Assembly: GCF_008831285.2 (NCBI RefSeq)
Contig: NC_045145.1
Span: 23,932,802 to 23,996,801 of the forward strand
Length of the DNA stretch: 64,000 nucleotides
Reading direction: 5' to 3'
Source of the DNA: Nymphaea colorata
Taxonomy: Eukaryota > Streptophyta > Magnoliopsida > Nymphaeales > Nymphaeaceae
Shown: positions 32,426-43,320 of the stretch, piece by piece
Layout of the letters: every line of letters begins with the position of its first letter
Numbering within the stretch: position 1 is the stretch's first letter
Program-made: the position numbers and the translations under genes
Notes under the pieces: generated by a model
What the model was told of the DNA's origin: nothing
Databases searched by the model: none
What the model saw: the letters and a program-made list of their open reading frames with translations, nothing else

Positions 32426-33488
32426 CTATTCTTGTCGAGCTAGTGCAAATAATGCTGCCCATTGAGGAGAACTGAGGTCGAATTCAGGAGTAGCTCTAAT
32501 TGGTATATGCATTGAAACCATATTTTGTCTTTGAGAGAACTGTCTCATGCATCTATCAGCGCAATAATCAACCATGAAATAAGGGCCCAAGAATGTGGTA
32601 TTGTTTAATAGTCCCAAATGATCTCATCTCTATCCAACTGCTCCATCAAACGGTGGTATTGTTCTAAAATTGTCAATGGTCTATCAATGTTTCTGAATAC
32701 ACTAGCTTGAGGTCCCACGTGCTTGAAAAACCACAATTGCAAGCATATGTGCATCATTTTATGAGGTCGGTATCTCCAATGGTGAACAGGTGAGTCCTTG
32801 GCAGAGAAAGGCTAAGGCTGTCATTGCTACTGATAAGTGTCGGGTCCCACTATGTCCCCATATCCAAAAAATTGGGCAATACAAACATCCAAAAGGTCAC
32901 TTCCATCAGTGAAAAGAGTCACTCCTACTATGAAAAGCATCATATAATGTTTGATTCTTCCTTTGTCTTTTCGAGTAAAGTGGAAAGTTTAACATAAGCT
33001 CCAAATTCATCATACAAATTTTTCAGGTTGATGTTTTGGCTCTCATGGTTTCTTACTAGGGGCCAAGTTTTCCATCTGGTAAAGTGAGCTATAAGGTCAT
33101 TTGCATTAACCTTAGTTGGGTTCATGAGGAATTGTTTTTCTAATGGATCATTTGGATCACAAGTTGGGGTGGGGAGGTCTAGTATTTCAGCAAATTCATC
33201 TAATAACATTGTCATTTCTCCCCATGAAAACCAAAAAGAGGAGGTCCTTAGATTCCAACGCTCGGCAATTACATGCGCCAAATTTCCATCCACTGTTTTT
33301 ATTCCTTCGGTTGTCACTGTCTCTAGCCCATATTCTTCAAAGTAAGAAGGAAACATCTGAGAGAAAGTGCGATGCCAACACTGATACCATTCGGAAGCCA
33401 AAGATTTAGACTCAAGAGAGAAGTAGGTGGACCGGTCGGAACCTTCTCCAAAGATGATGTGATCATAAAGGACAAAAGAAGGTGACAC
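32426..33488 (-). pseudogene. PMD-like (plant mobile domain / DUF7745 type) N-terminal protein of the gypsy element
   Basis: The frame at 32940-33488 (182 residues) has the order ERWNLRTSSFWFSWGEMTML, LDEFAEILDLPTP and LIAHFTRWK. Retrotransposon and host plant-mobile-domain proteins share this W..... F.F.WGEMT.TLE.....L.LP pattern. The later frame 32426-32617 (GPYFMVDYCADRCMRQFSQR) matches the usual end, where RVLRQFG-like text occurs. Between the two a frameshift occurs near 32930. In this group of elements the domain takes the place of the gag N-terminus. It is the longest intact frame in the element. Confidence 0.7.
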
Positions 33489-34292
33489 TATGTTGGAAAG
33501 AATACATATTGAATGACGACTCTATAAAGGGTAAAGATCGAATTAGCGAAAAAAGGTTGACTTGGTTGAAAAAGACAATATGAAGTAGAGGTATATAATG
33601 AGGTCATAAATCATCACACAATGTTTTATGCACATCAACGTCTATCTTGTGAAATAACTTTAGTAAAAAAAAAAGGGTATAGGGACCTAATTGAGAACAT
33701 TTTGTGTCACAATAATCTAATGTCAAGTTATGCTTATATACTTTACCCGAATGGCTTAGTAGCAGAGTAGATCATTCCTTAGGCCACTAAGGGTAGAGTT
33801 CATTAACTTCTTCTTGATTACTCGTCGATATGTCACAAATTACCACTCATGGTACTAAAAATGGGGCTTTTCTACCCAATGTGTGGTCTAGTTATAAGGC
33901 TTAGTCTTGTGCTATCGCTTAAGACTAAGCCCAATAACATGATGACCAGAACAAATAGGTATTGAAAAAATTTGAAATATGAGAAATCATGCAAAATTTG
34001 TTGTCTCTAATGCTATGTTGCCTAAGATGATGATTAAAATAAATAGAAGAGCAAGCATTGTTTTCAAACAACTCTTAAATTGAGGAGAGTTGTATTTGAT
34101 ACTATGTAAGTGAATAAGATTGATGTTCTTTAATTAGTCTTATGTGCATGAAAGCAAACACAATCACCAAGTAATGTAATGAAATGCCAATGGGGTCATG
34201 ACCAAAGTAGGGAACTTGCTTTATCATCAGCAATACATGAGCTGTTCAAGTTAGAGGAAATGCATCAATTATAATCATAGCCAAGCGAAGAT
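33489..34292 (-). mobile_element. Gypsy element, 5' leader
   Basis: This untranslated leader lies between the primer-binding site and the PMD-like frame. Part of it (33700-34292) aligns in reverse with 38990-39560, the leader of a second family member, including GGCTTAGTCTTAAGCGATAGC-type text. No frame is kept between the two. Confidence 0.75.
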
Positions 34293-34312
34293 GGGTCCTA
34301 TCACAATCGCCA
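34293..34312 (-). other. Primer-binding site of the gypsy element
   Basis: On the minus strand, two bases after the LTR end, it starts TGGCGATTGTGATAGGAC. The first bases resemble the TGGCGACTC..CTGGGGA site used by Tat/Ogre-like elements; the remainder is degenerate, so I do not name the tRNA. Confidence 0.6.
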
Positions 34313-36159
34313 TTTGTTCGCATCCCGAAAATTTTGGTTTTTTTTTAATGCTGTAGAAAAATGAGATCTTTACTTGAAAATGATAGAGAAATGGACTCGT
34401 CTATTGGTACGAGGATCAACCGCTCACGATACCTTTACCGGAGGTAATCAATCCAAGGGTCATGTTTATTATTGATGCATTTCATTTTAGCTTAAACATC
34501 ATTTCACACTATATGCAGTGTAGTGTTTGAGAAAATGTTGAAGATTTCATATTTCAAGATTTTAAGAAAGTTTTGAAGAATCTTTTGAGAGTGTAAAACA
34601 TTTTGATTTTGAGAAATTCCTTATAAATATTTGGAAAACTTTAGAGATCTCTTTTTGAAGTCACTTTAGTGTTTGCTTAAGCCTTTAAGTAGGTTTGATA
34701 CTTTGCTTTAATTCGGTTACAACTAGTTAGAGCTTTATCTCCTCTTGCTTAAGTTCTTTGAAGTGGTGCTTGTAATCATAAGTGATGTTAATTGAACAGA
34801 ATGCATGAATGCATTGATTCTATATGATTAAAAGAAAATAAGACGTTCATACCACAACATTCATCTAAGGCATTCCTTCAACATATATCTAAGATTTTTG
34901 TTTTCATACTTATCATAAATATTTTTATAAATAAAGAAAAGTTTTTGAAATTGGATTGGGGTTGTAGACCATCAAGCATGATTCCAATATTGGGTCACTA
35001 CTTGAACTTTGGTCTTGGTGAAGTCGGTAAATGAAAATGATATTGTAAGAAAAATATGTTCAAAGGAATGAAAGAATAAAGACCTAACCAAAAAAGAAAT
35101 ATGGAGAGAGAGAAAGAGAAAGAGATTTTGAAGATCACTAAATGAGATATTTTAAAAGAAGAGACACAAATCTTTGTTTGTATTTTATATGTACATACAT
35201 ACATGAATATATGAATATGTATACATATATGTACACGTATATATGTGAAAACTTTAGAAAAGGAAGTGTTAACTAAATAGAGAGGAAAGAGAAGTTCCTG
35301 AAAGAGATAGAGAGAGATGCACATATATGTGTACATATTACCACACATACACGTATATGTAAGTTTATAAAAGAGGGAATTGATTAGAAGAGGCAGGGAA
35401 ACAAATAGAGGAATATATCTATATCTATAAGAAGTTTGTAAGAGAAGACATTTAACTTGAAGAGACAAATAAAAAATTCTAGAGAGGGATAATAAAATAC
35501 ATGTATATATGCATTCATATAGATACGAAAATTTGTCAAAAAAAAAAAATATGAAAGCATAAAGAGAGGAGAATGAAGGGAATCACCATGTTGACATATA
35601 TGTATATACATATGTGCCTTCATGAGATTAGAAATCAAGAAATGAAAAATAACCGACTTCAAGTTTGATGTAGGTCAGAGGGGAGCTTGGACTCAAACAA
35701 AAGCCTAAGCTAAGTTTTCAAGGCCACAATAGAGAGGGTTCTTTCAAAAATGTTTTGGAAAGCATGGCTTCAAATATTTTCTTTTTATATATGAACAAAA
35801 GACATAGTTATTTTGTTTGTTACAATTGAATATGTTTCTTCCACCGTTGTGTATGTAAGAAAACCAAACTACATGATAAAGCACTCATTAGGGGGTCCTA
35901 ATCGAGTGATTAAAAGGAAACTAATGCGAAACAATATGAAAATGCATATTAACAATGATATGAAAATGCATATTAACATTTACACATTCGTGAGGGTTTA
36001 TCTCGGGTTGGACAAGCCCCAACCTAAAAAATTTACATAATAATAAAGAGTCTCAAACCACATTCTCATTTTCGTGGTGCATTCACATATACGAATAGAA
36101 AAATCAAGCAACTATGCATGAACAATGTTCAAAATAAAGCAACATTTAAGTAATAGAGA

Positions 36160-36700
36160 GAACTCGTTAAATTATAAATGCAATATTATCTCATCTTCTC
36201 ATGCTCGTAGTACAGTTAAGAGTAGCTTCTTGACTCTAAAATAGAGATTTGAGAGCAATCTTATATGGCCATGAGGAGATGAAGAAGAGAGGAAAGAACA
36301 ACACTATATTATAAAGAAAAGAGCTTGATTTAATCATAAAATGAAATATCACTTCATCTTCCCATGCTCTCGGTGCACTCAAGAATAGCTTCAGAGATTT
36401 GAAGGCTATCTTATATTGCCATGAGGAGATGAAGAATGGAAGAAATAGGGGAACAACAACAAGTTTATATTCAAGAAAAGAAAGAACATCATTCAATCAT
36501 GAAATGAAACATAATCTCATTTTCTCGTACTCGTGGTGCACTCAAGAATAGCTTCTTGACTCTGAAATAGAGATTTAAATGCTATACTTCACCTTCTCAT
36601 GCTCTTGGGTCACTCAAGAATAGCTTTTAAACTCCAAAATGGATATTTGAATGTTATTTTATATGGTCATGGGGAGATGAAGAAGAGAAGAAACAAGGAA
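36160..36700 (-). repeat. Tandem units of about 160 bp inside the 5' LTR
   Basis: Landmarks like CTCTCGGTGCACTCAAGAAT fall at about 36198, 36360, 36524 and 36596, so the third unit is shortened to about 70 bp. Unit text is as in the 3' LTR. Confidence 0.85.
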
Positions 36701-36996
36701 AAGAAATAAGATGGATGATCACTACATACCTCTAATGAGAATGACTTTTAGAAAAATAAACACCTTAGCTAGAAATGATTCTATGTCCCCTTTGAATAAA
36801 GCTCCAAGATGATGAATATGATGCCAACAAGAGAGTTGTAACTTGATGAAGGCTGCTCCAAGTTGGAGAATAAGATAAATAGAAAGAAGAAGAGGGAAAT
36901 GGAGGAAGAGAGCTAAGGGGAAAACTCTTAAGTTTTAAAGGGTGAATGCACTAGAGTTTCTTCAAGGGTTAGCTCCTACCCAAGAGAGAAGATTGT

Positions 36997-37012
36997 GGGG
37001 GTATTTATAGAG
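36997..37012 (-). promoter_or_regulatory. LTR TATA box, 5' LTR
   Basis: On the minus strand this reads CTCTATAAATACCCCC. It would drive the genomic transcript of the element leftwards. Confidence 0.65.
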
Positions 37013-37864
37013 AGTTTTGGACTCAAAATTCAAAATTTGATTTTTTTTTAATTTCACAATATTTTCATCCGAATTTCGAAGAATTTTGAATTATTTTCAA
37101 ATTTCTTTCAAAAAAAATAGGCTTTGACTAAAAGGGATTGGCCATAGCTCTGCCTTCTGAGGTGTGGGCAAGGCTATTGCCCACCAAAAGAAACCAAAAT
37201 CACCCCCCAAGAGGCTGCTTTTGCAAAAAAAGAGGGGGGGTGGGGGGGTGCACTGTTGCAGGCTCCTGCCGGGCGTTGTTGCGCACCAGACGCAACAGCA
37301 TCCAACATTGGGAAAACGCTCGCGGCATCACAAATGGTGCTGCTGCATGCTAAAGCGATCGGTTCACATGATCGAGCGCGTGTTCGTGCCCATGTTACGC
37401 GATGCGCGGTCACGAGATTGCACGTCGCGGGAGGTGCGAATTGTTTTTTATTATTTTTTTTAAAACACCTTATGCTATGAAAAACATCAAATTTTTTGGA
37501 TTAATTTATTTAAAAGGCATATAAAATTAGTTTTTTTCGTTATAAAAATTGTGGTTGACTCCATTTTGAACGACTCTGAACTCGCTTCAAATCCAATTCT
37601 GGTTTAGTTGGTTGTCGACTCGTTCAAGCGTGCGACTTGGGTTTAAAAAACGTTTTGGTGTAAGAAATGAGTTCTTAAAACAAACGCAAGGTCCTTGCAC
37701 GCGCGATGCTCAAATTTTGTCGTTTCGAACTTGATTCGATATTTTGGTTTGAAATGCTTGATTTGGATCTGAACTTGAGTTTTGGATCTAATTTGGATCT
37801 AAAAATTGGGTTTCGTGTTATGATAAAAGAGCATATTATTTTGGAAAAATTTGGGTTGATTACA

Positions 37865-38992
37865 TGCATACATGCACATGACTATCTCTCTTTGTCCTTC
37901 TCTTTTTTTTATTTAACATATTCTTTACAAATTCTTATACACGTACATACTCTCTCTCTCTCTCTAGATTTTCCTTTTTTGTAAAAAATATCTTTTTTTT
38001 TAACATATCTCAATATCTCTTTTTTTTAAATCTTCTTCTCCTTCCCATTTGAGTTAATAATTTCTTTTCACAAGGTCTTATACATATATATATATATATA
38101 TAAGCATCTCTCTCTCTTTCTTTTTAAAAATATTTTATTTTGTGTTTTTAAAATTTGTTTCTCTCTCTCTCTCTTTTTCTCTATTACTCTCGGATTAAAG
38201 TATTTTTTCTTTCCATTCTTTTGAATATTTTTATCTCAAAATTTTTGCATTTGCCAGCTTTATCAGTAACAAAACTCAAGTAATAACCTAATATTATAAT
38301 CACGCTTAATGATCTGTAACCTCATTCTATTTTCAAAAACTTTTCACTCTGCATAAACATATTTAAAACAATTTTATAAATAAAAAAATAAGAAACTTAG
38401 ATATATGCGATAGTAGGAATGCCTTTAGATGAATATTATGGTATGAAACTCTTAATCATGTATGGTCAATGCATCTATATATTCACATCCATTTATGAAA
38501 TCACAAAATGATCATAAACACCCCTCTAAAAGAACTTAAGCAAGATGAGATGAAGCTCTAACTAGGTAGCAACCGAATTACAGCAAAATCTCAAACATAT
38601 TTAAAGTCCTAAGAGAACAATAATGTGACTTCAAAAGGTGATATTCAAATGTTTCCAAACAATATTTATAAAGATTTTTCAATTCAAAATTTTTCAAATC
38701 AAAATGTTTTACACTCTCAAATGTTTCTTCAAAACTTTTCTAAAAAATTTAAAACACAAAATCTTCAACATTTTCTCAAATACTATACTGCATTTAGAAT
38801 GAAAAGATGTTTAAGCCAAAACGAAGTGCATCAAGAATAAGCATAGCCCTTGGATTGGTTACCTCCTGTAAGGGTGCTGAGAACGGTCAATCCTCGTACC
38901 GACGGACGAGTCCTTTTCTCTTTCATTTAAAAATAAAATCTCATTTTTCTCAAGCACTCCAAAAACCAAATATTTTTTTAGGGATGCAATCA
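37865..38992 (+). mobile_element. LTR-A, 3' part, plus orientation
   Basis: This starts abruptly at the outer end of the minus-strand 5' LTR and corresponds to 20380-21459 of the plus-strand copy. It ends GGGATGCAATCA, followed by a PBS-like site, so it is the 3' part of the 5' LTR of a second element into which the 15-kb element seems to have inserted. Confidence 0.75.
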
Positions 38993-39600
38993 AATTGCGA
39001 CCATGATGGGACCCATCATCATTTGACTATAATTATCATTGATGCATTTTCACAAACTTGAATATTTCATATATGGCCGATGATAAAACATGTCTCATTA
39101 TTTGGCCTTGACCCCATCGGCATTTCATTACAGTGCTTGATGATTGTGTTTTCTATCTTGCATATATGACTAATTGAGGAGCATCAATGATGTTCACCTA
39201 GATCTATGATCAAATATAATCCTCCTCAATTTAAAACTTGATTGAAAATAATATTTTCTCTTCTACTTATTTTAATCCCCAACTTAGAAAGCATTGCATT
39301 TTTGCATGTTTGCTCATATTTTGAAAATTTCAAATACATATTTGTCTCTGTCATCATGTTGCCAGGCTTGGTCTTAGGCGGTAGCATAAGACTAAACCTT
39401 ACAATTAAACCACACCTAGGGCAGGAAACCCCCCTCGTTATTACCATGAGTGGTAACTTGTGGTATATCGACAAGTGTCCAAGAAGAAGTGGATCAACCT
39501 TACCTTTAGTTCCCAAATGAAGGAGTCTATGCTCATACATTAGCCTCTTAGCTAAGCTATATTGGCATATTTTATATGGAATAATCATAATTGATCAAAG
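38993..39600 (+). mobile_element. Leader of a second LTR-A element with degenerate PBS
   Basis: TTGCGACCATGATGGGACCC at 38995 corresponds to the primer-binding site of the minus-strand element. The next 560 bp align with its leader in reverse (33740-34290). The coding part of this second element is absent; similarity is lost near 39560-39600. Confidence 0.7.
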
Positions 39601-40084
39601 CAAACTCAATTAGAGTCCTATGCTCATTTGTCAAACATATGCATGATAAATGTATATGACTTTAGAAAGTGTTGGATGTTTATCAATGCATGTGTGTCTT
39701 TCATACACTCCTTAATCAATTTAATAATTTTACATTTCATATTCATCATTTAAATCAACGTGTTCTTTTATCATCTCTAGGTAAACTTCAACATGACTAT
39801 GCCATATGCTCATGCTTTATCCCTACTACCTAAGTGACAATGAATTTTCAAATTCTAATATATCACAGGTCCATTTTTTTTAGAATTACTTCCAAGTATA
39901 CATTTCATCATACCTTGTCAATGCTTCATTTATTTATTTGTTTAACTTTCTATTATTAAATATGATAATCATTTATTGGCTCAATTACCAACCTTGCTTG
40001 ACTAAGGTCATGCATTCTTTTTCCTCATTTATATTTAGCCAAATAGTTTTCTATCTTCAATACTTATAGTTCCATGATTTTATT
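39601..40084. other. Unassigned AT-rich stretch
   Basis: It may be more leader of the second element, but it has no counterpart in the first. No gene was seen. Confidence 0.4.
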
Positions 40085-41000
40085 GGGTCATCAATTATTA
40101 GCCAATTGTTTGAAATAATGAAGCAATCTTCAATAAGACAACAATCAAACAAAAATGTATGCTAAGAGATTCGTTAAGGCTTATGCATTCGTTGTAACAT
40201 CCCGAACCATTTTCAGGCTTAGGCCCTTGATCTGGCAGATCCCAACCTATCTCCTAGTAATTTAGTTTCAGCCTTAAAAAGACTAAAAATCAAGACAACC
40301 AACTTTAATAACCTCTTTTATAAGCCATTGAAGATTTCTCTCAATCTTCAATATGAGACAAAACCTTTTAGATGTTACAATCCACCTGCGTTAAGGTGCA
40401 CATGATCGCACGTGTGGACCTCAGTCTTTGTGGTGAACCATGATCTAATACCACTGTAACAACCTAACTCACTCCCAAGTTTAAGCCCCTGCTCCGACAG
40501 ATTCCAATATGATTCTTAGTAGTTTTGGTTCTAGCTAGAAAAAATACTAGGAACCAAGATAACCAACTACTTTAACAACCCCTTTATAAGCCCTCAAAGA
40601 TTCCACACAATATTCAACATGAGACTAAACTTTTGGTGTGTCACACCATCATTCCCAGGAGTTTGAGTAGGCTAGACTTCCCATGAACAAGAAATAATTA
40701 AGCTGCTGCCATTATGTTTTACAATGTTAATCTAGAACATTAAATAAAATAATATAGTTGCCCAATTGAAGGAAGAAATCGAATAGGCCAGAAATGAGAG
40801 TGAAATTGGCAACAATGCTTTTATAAGAAAGTTATTTAATTGTAAAAGAATCAAGCTGGAGCAGTACTCAGCTAGCTTTATGATCTCTCATAAGCCGCTG
40901 GGCATTGGTTCGAGTTATATGAGCATCAACTCCCCTTGTGCCAACAAGCATATTGGAATAATGGGTGACATGGATGCTAGAAGTTGGATTCATATTAACA
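40085..41000 (+). repeat. Copy of the IR1 arm sequence, interrupted by a TRIM
   Basis: TTATTAGCCAATTGTTTGAA at 40096 matches 1856-1876 of IR1, and 40670-40960 matches 1190-1460 and, in reverse, 3230-3300. The two pieces are separated by the TRIM at 40193-40645 and are in a different order than in IR1, so a rearrangement happened too. It shows that the IR1 sequence is a dispersed repeat. Confidence 0.65.
40193..40645 (-). mobile_element. TRIM element with both LTRs, minus orientation
   Basis: The 5' LTR is 40455-40645 and the 3' LTR 40193-40379 (187-191 bp, TGTAACATC...GATGTTACA in the 3' copy). They flank a 75-bp interior. The interior holds a degenerate initiator-tRNA site at 40440-40452 (minus strand GTGGTATTAGATC) and a purine-rich CGCAGGTGGAT next to the 3' LTR. 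No coding capacity exists. No clean 5-bp target duplication is visible. Confidence 0.75.
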
Positions 41001-42508
41001 TCAACTCACCGAGGTATAGTAGAACAAGTTGAAGTTGCAGCTTTTATTAACATCAACTTCCCTTTTGCAGCAGAAGTGTGGTGGGCTTGTATACTTGTTC
41101 CATGAAACTGACTGTATAGATGTGAAGTCTTGGAATTTAATATAAAAAATCAGCTTGAATTTGTGTGGCATGTTGATTTGATTCATTAGCTAATTAACAT
41201 AACCATGCCAAATGAAAATAAGTATAGTAGTTTTTTTTTTATGGAGATTGATAAGAGATTCAACTGAACCACTAGAATTGGCTGATTCACTGATTCAACA
41301 GCTAGGCAAACTCAATTCAGTTAATTCCAGTTATTATAACAATAATTTGATAAAAAAACAGTACATTAAAAATCAATTTCAATTTTTCAACAAAGGATGT
41401 ACCAAAAGCTGGGTGCATTTACATTCTCTTCAAGTTGTTTGTGCACTCAGTTATCATGAAGCACATGATGAACCAATTGCATCATTGAAAATTTAAGCGT
41501 TTGATGTGGCCTCTTTAAGCGCACTAACTAAACAAAACCTTTCAGGCCACTTCTGGGTTTGGCTTTTTTTCACTCTTCTTTGCCAGCATCTTTTCACATG
41601 ACTTGCAAAAAACAAAACCTTTCAGGTCACTTATTTTCTTCTTTCCTTTAACTCACTTCTCATAGATCTTGTTCTTCTATTACAAAATTTTAGTACATGC
41701 ATGTTGAAGGTGCTCTTACAGTTTTTCTTTTACAAAATTTTAGCATATTTTTGCCTAGCTACATGTGCTGTCCCATTTTCTTGAACTTTTCTTGTAGTTG
41801 TTGTGATTGCTTCTCTTCCTTTTCATTGGCTCAATAGTTAACTTCCTACGTTTAAAAACTTCTTTTAAGCTCATTGGACCAAGAGTTAATTTCCCATGTT
41901 TAGAAGCCATCAGTTCCATTTTGTTGTATTGTTAGGGACATCCGTTTAGTCATCCATTCTCAATCTAGTTATGTTTACTGCATTTTTTGGTTCATGTCTG
42001 ATAAAAAAATCCCCAACTTTTAGGCATTATATGTCTTATGTAAGGAAATGCCCTACGAAACAGTGAGGCGGGATATCTTTTCCTACATACCGAGAGTCTA
42101 TTTCTCATATTTTGGGCATCTCCCCAGTCGTTAGGTGGTTATTAGAGTAGTTTTTTTTATGCCCCCACGTTTGCCATCTGATAATTTTTGCAATTCTGCA
42201 ACTGTTTCAACTTTATTGCGGCTAAGAAGTCTTCTTTCTCTGACAAATATGTTGGATCATGCTTAAGTGGTAGTTTTATTTGCGGTCAAGTAGTAGAGAG
42301 GTTGATACAATAAATGATATGTCCTTTTAGGTTTTTATGGATAAAAGTTCTATTTGGTGATTTTTTATTAATAAAAGATGGGTGACATGGATGCTAGAAG
42401 TTGGATTCATATGCATAGGTCATATTCAGCTATGTGTTTAAAATAATATTTGTAATTGCATTTTTCTTAATTACCCTAACTAATTACTCATTGTGTTTTG
42501 TGAAATAG
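41001..42508. other. Unassigned stretch
   Basis: No gene was supported. There is an internal duplication of ACAAAACCTTTCAGG (41535, 41610) and of TTTACAAAATTTTAG (41680, 41730). Text at 40958-40992 (GGGTGACATGGATGCTAGAAG) recurs at 42370-42400. Confidence 0.5.
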
Positions 42509-42640
42509 GACAAACCACGACTATGTAAATGATCTTAACAAGTTCCTTGATTTTGCAATTGCAAATAATGTTGTTGTGGAAGGAAGGGTGAAATATCCTT
42601 AGTGAAAAATGCAGTAACTGTTTGTAGGAGTTCTTAAGTG
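42509..42640 (+). pseudogene. CACTA (En/Spm) transposase-associated domain fragment
   Basis: About 27 codons read HDYVNDLNKFLDFAIANNVV followed by VEGRVKYP, which fits the N-terminal transposase-associated domain of plant CACTA elements (family form: R...YI.GV.EFLDFAF.N....G.I.CPC..C). Two stops follow at once, exactly where the cysteine pair should be. CACTA ends were not found, so the scrap has lost the rest of its element. Confidence 0.65.
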
Positions 42641-42824
42641 ATGCATATACGCACACGAAAATTCTACCAAAAAGAAAAGCTACCAAAACAATAAACATTT
42701 GCTTGTGCAGAAAAATGTACTGATTTTGTCAATGTGGATTGAACCTTGTAAACCATCGTTAAATCTATCGTGGTCCTTAAAAAACTAATGTGGATTAAAC
42801 CGACTAAAAGCAAGGCAGTGGAAG

Positions 42825-43090
42825 TGATCACCTACACCAGACGGCAGCGAATGGTGGCCGAGTCTGCCAACGGAAGGAAGAAGGCGAGGGGCTGACAGAA
42901 AATTTTACAGTAATGATGCAATGAATTCTTAAGAAGAGTAAAACTACAAAATAAGATTGCGAGAAGGAGAAGCTTGATACTTTACTAATGGAGGGAGAAA
43001 TCCTACACCAGACGGCGGCAAGTGGTTGCCAAGTCTGCCAACAGAAGGAAAGAAGCACAGGGGTGGACGGAAAATTTTGGGCACTTCTCC
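42825..43090 (+). repeat. Direct repeat of about 85 bp
   Basis: CACCAGACGGC.GC...TGG at 42835-42910 recurs at 43008-43080, including GTCTGCCAAC.GAAGGAA and GACGGAAAATTTT. The frames at 42828-43058 (minus) and 42988-43317 (plus) cover both units and owe their similarity to this repeat. Confidence 0.75.
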
Positions 43091-43119
43091 ACCGCCGGTC
43101 TGGGAGTGTTATGCTATGC

Positions 43120-43178
43120 AGGTGTCGCGGGTGCGGGTGTCACGGGTGCTGGTGTCGCGGGTGCTGGTGTCGCCGCCA
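43120..43178 (+). repeat. 15-bp minisatellite, GGTGTCGCGGGTGCT
   Basis: Nearly four units run from GGTGTCGCGGGTGCG through GGTGTCACGGGTGCT and GGTGTCGCGGGTGCT to GGTGTCGCC. It is GC-rich in an AT-rich setting. In one frame it gives a repeated AGVAG/AGVTG peptide. Confidence 0.85.
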
Positions 43179-43320
43179 GCAGTGGAGACGAGCTTCTGTT
43201 GCCCTTTCCGATCAGATCGTGAGCTCGTCTGCTCACATCCGGTCAGTGGCAGATGCTTCCGCTCATAGGAACGAAAGGGGGAAGCGTGGACGGGAGGGAC
43301 TGTTTCAACGCGCTTGATAG

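Larger units (their letters stand above)
34315..37864 (-). mobile_element. 5' LTR of the Tat-like gypsy element (complete, 3550 bp)
   Basis: In element sense it starts TGTAATCAACC (37864) and ends GGGATGCGAACA (34315), followed by the primer-binding site. It is the only complete copy of LTR-A here and the reference for the others. Its parts are: U3 with a GC-rich patch (37200-37440), TATA at 36997-37012, tandem units at 36160-36700, a conserved block at 35640-36060, then AT and GA microsatellites and the conserved 34320-34760 tail. Frames inside, such as 34998-35468 and 37138-37480, are not genes. Confidence 0.9.

Noticed and set aside
42988-43317. 109-residue plus-strand frame with Gly/Cys repeats
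   Set aside because: Its length comes from the 15-bp minisatellite and the 85-bp direct repeat; no family match.
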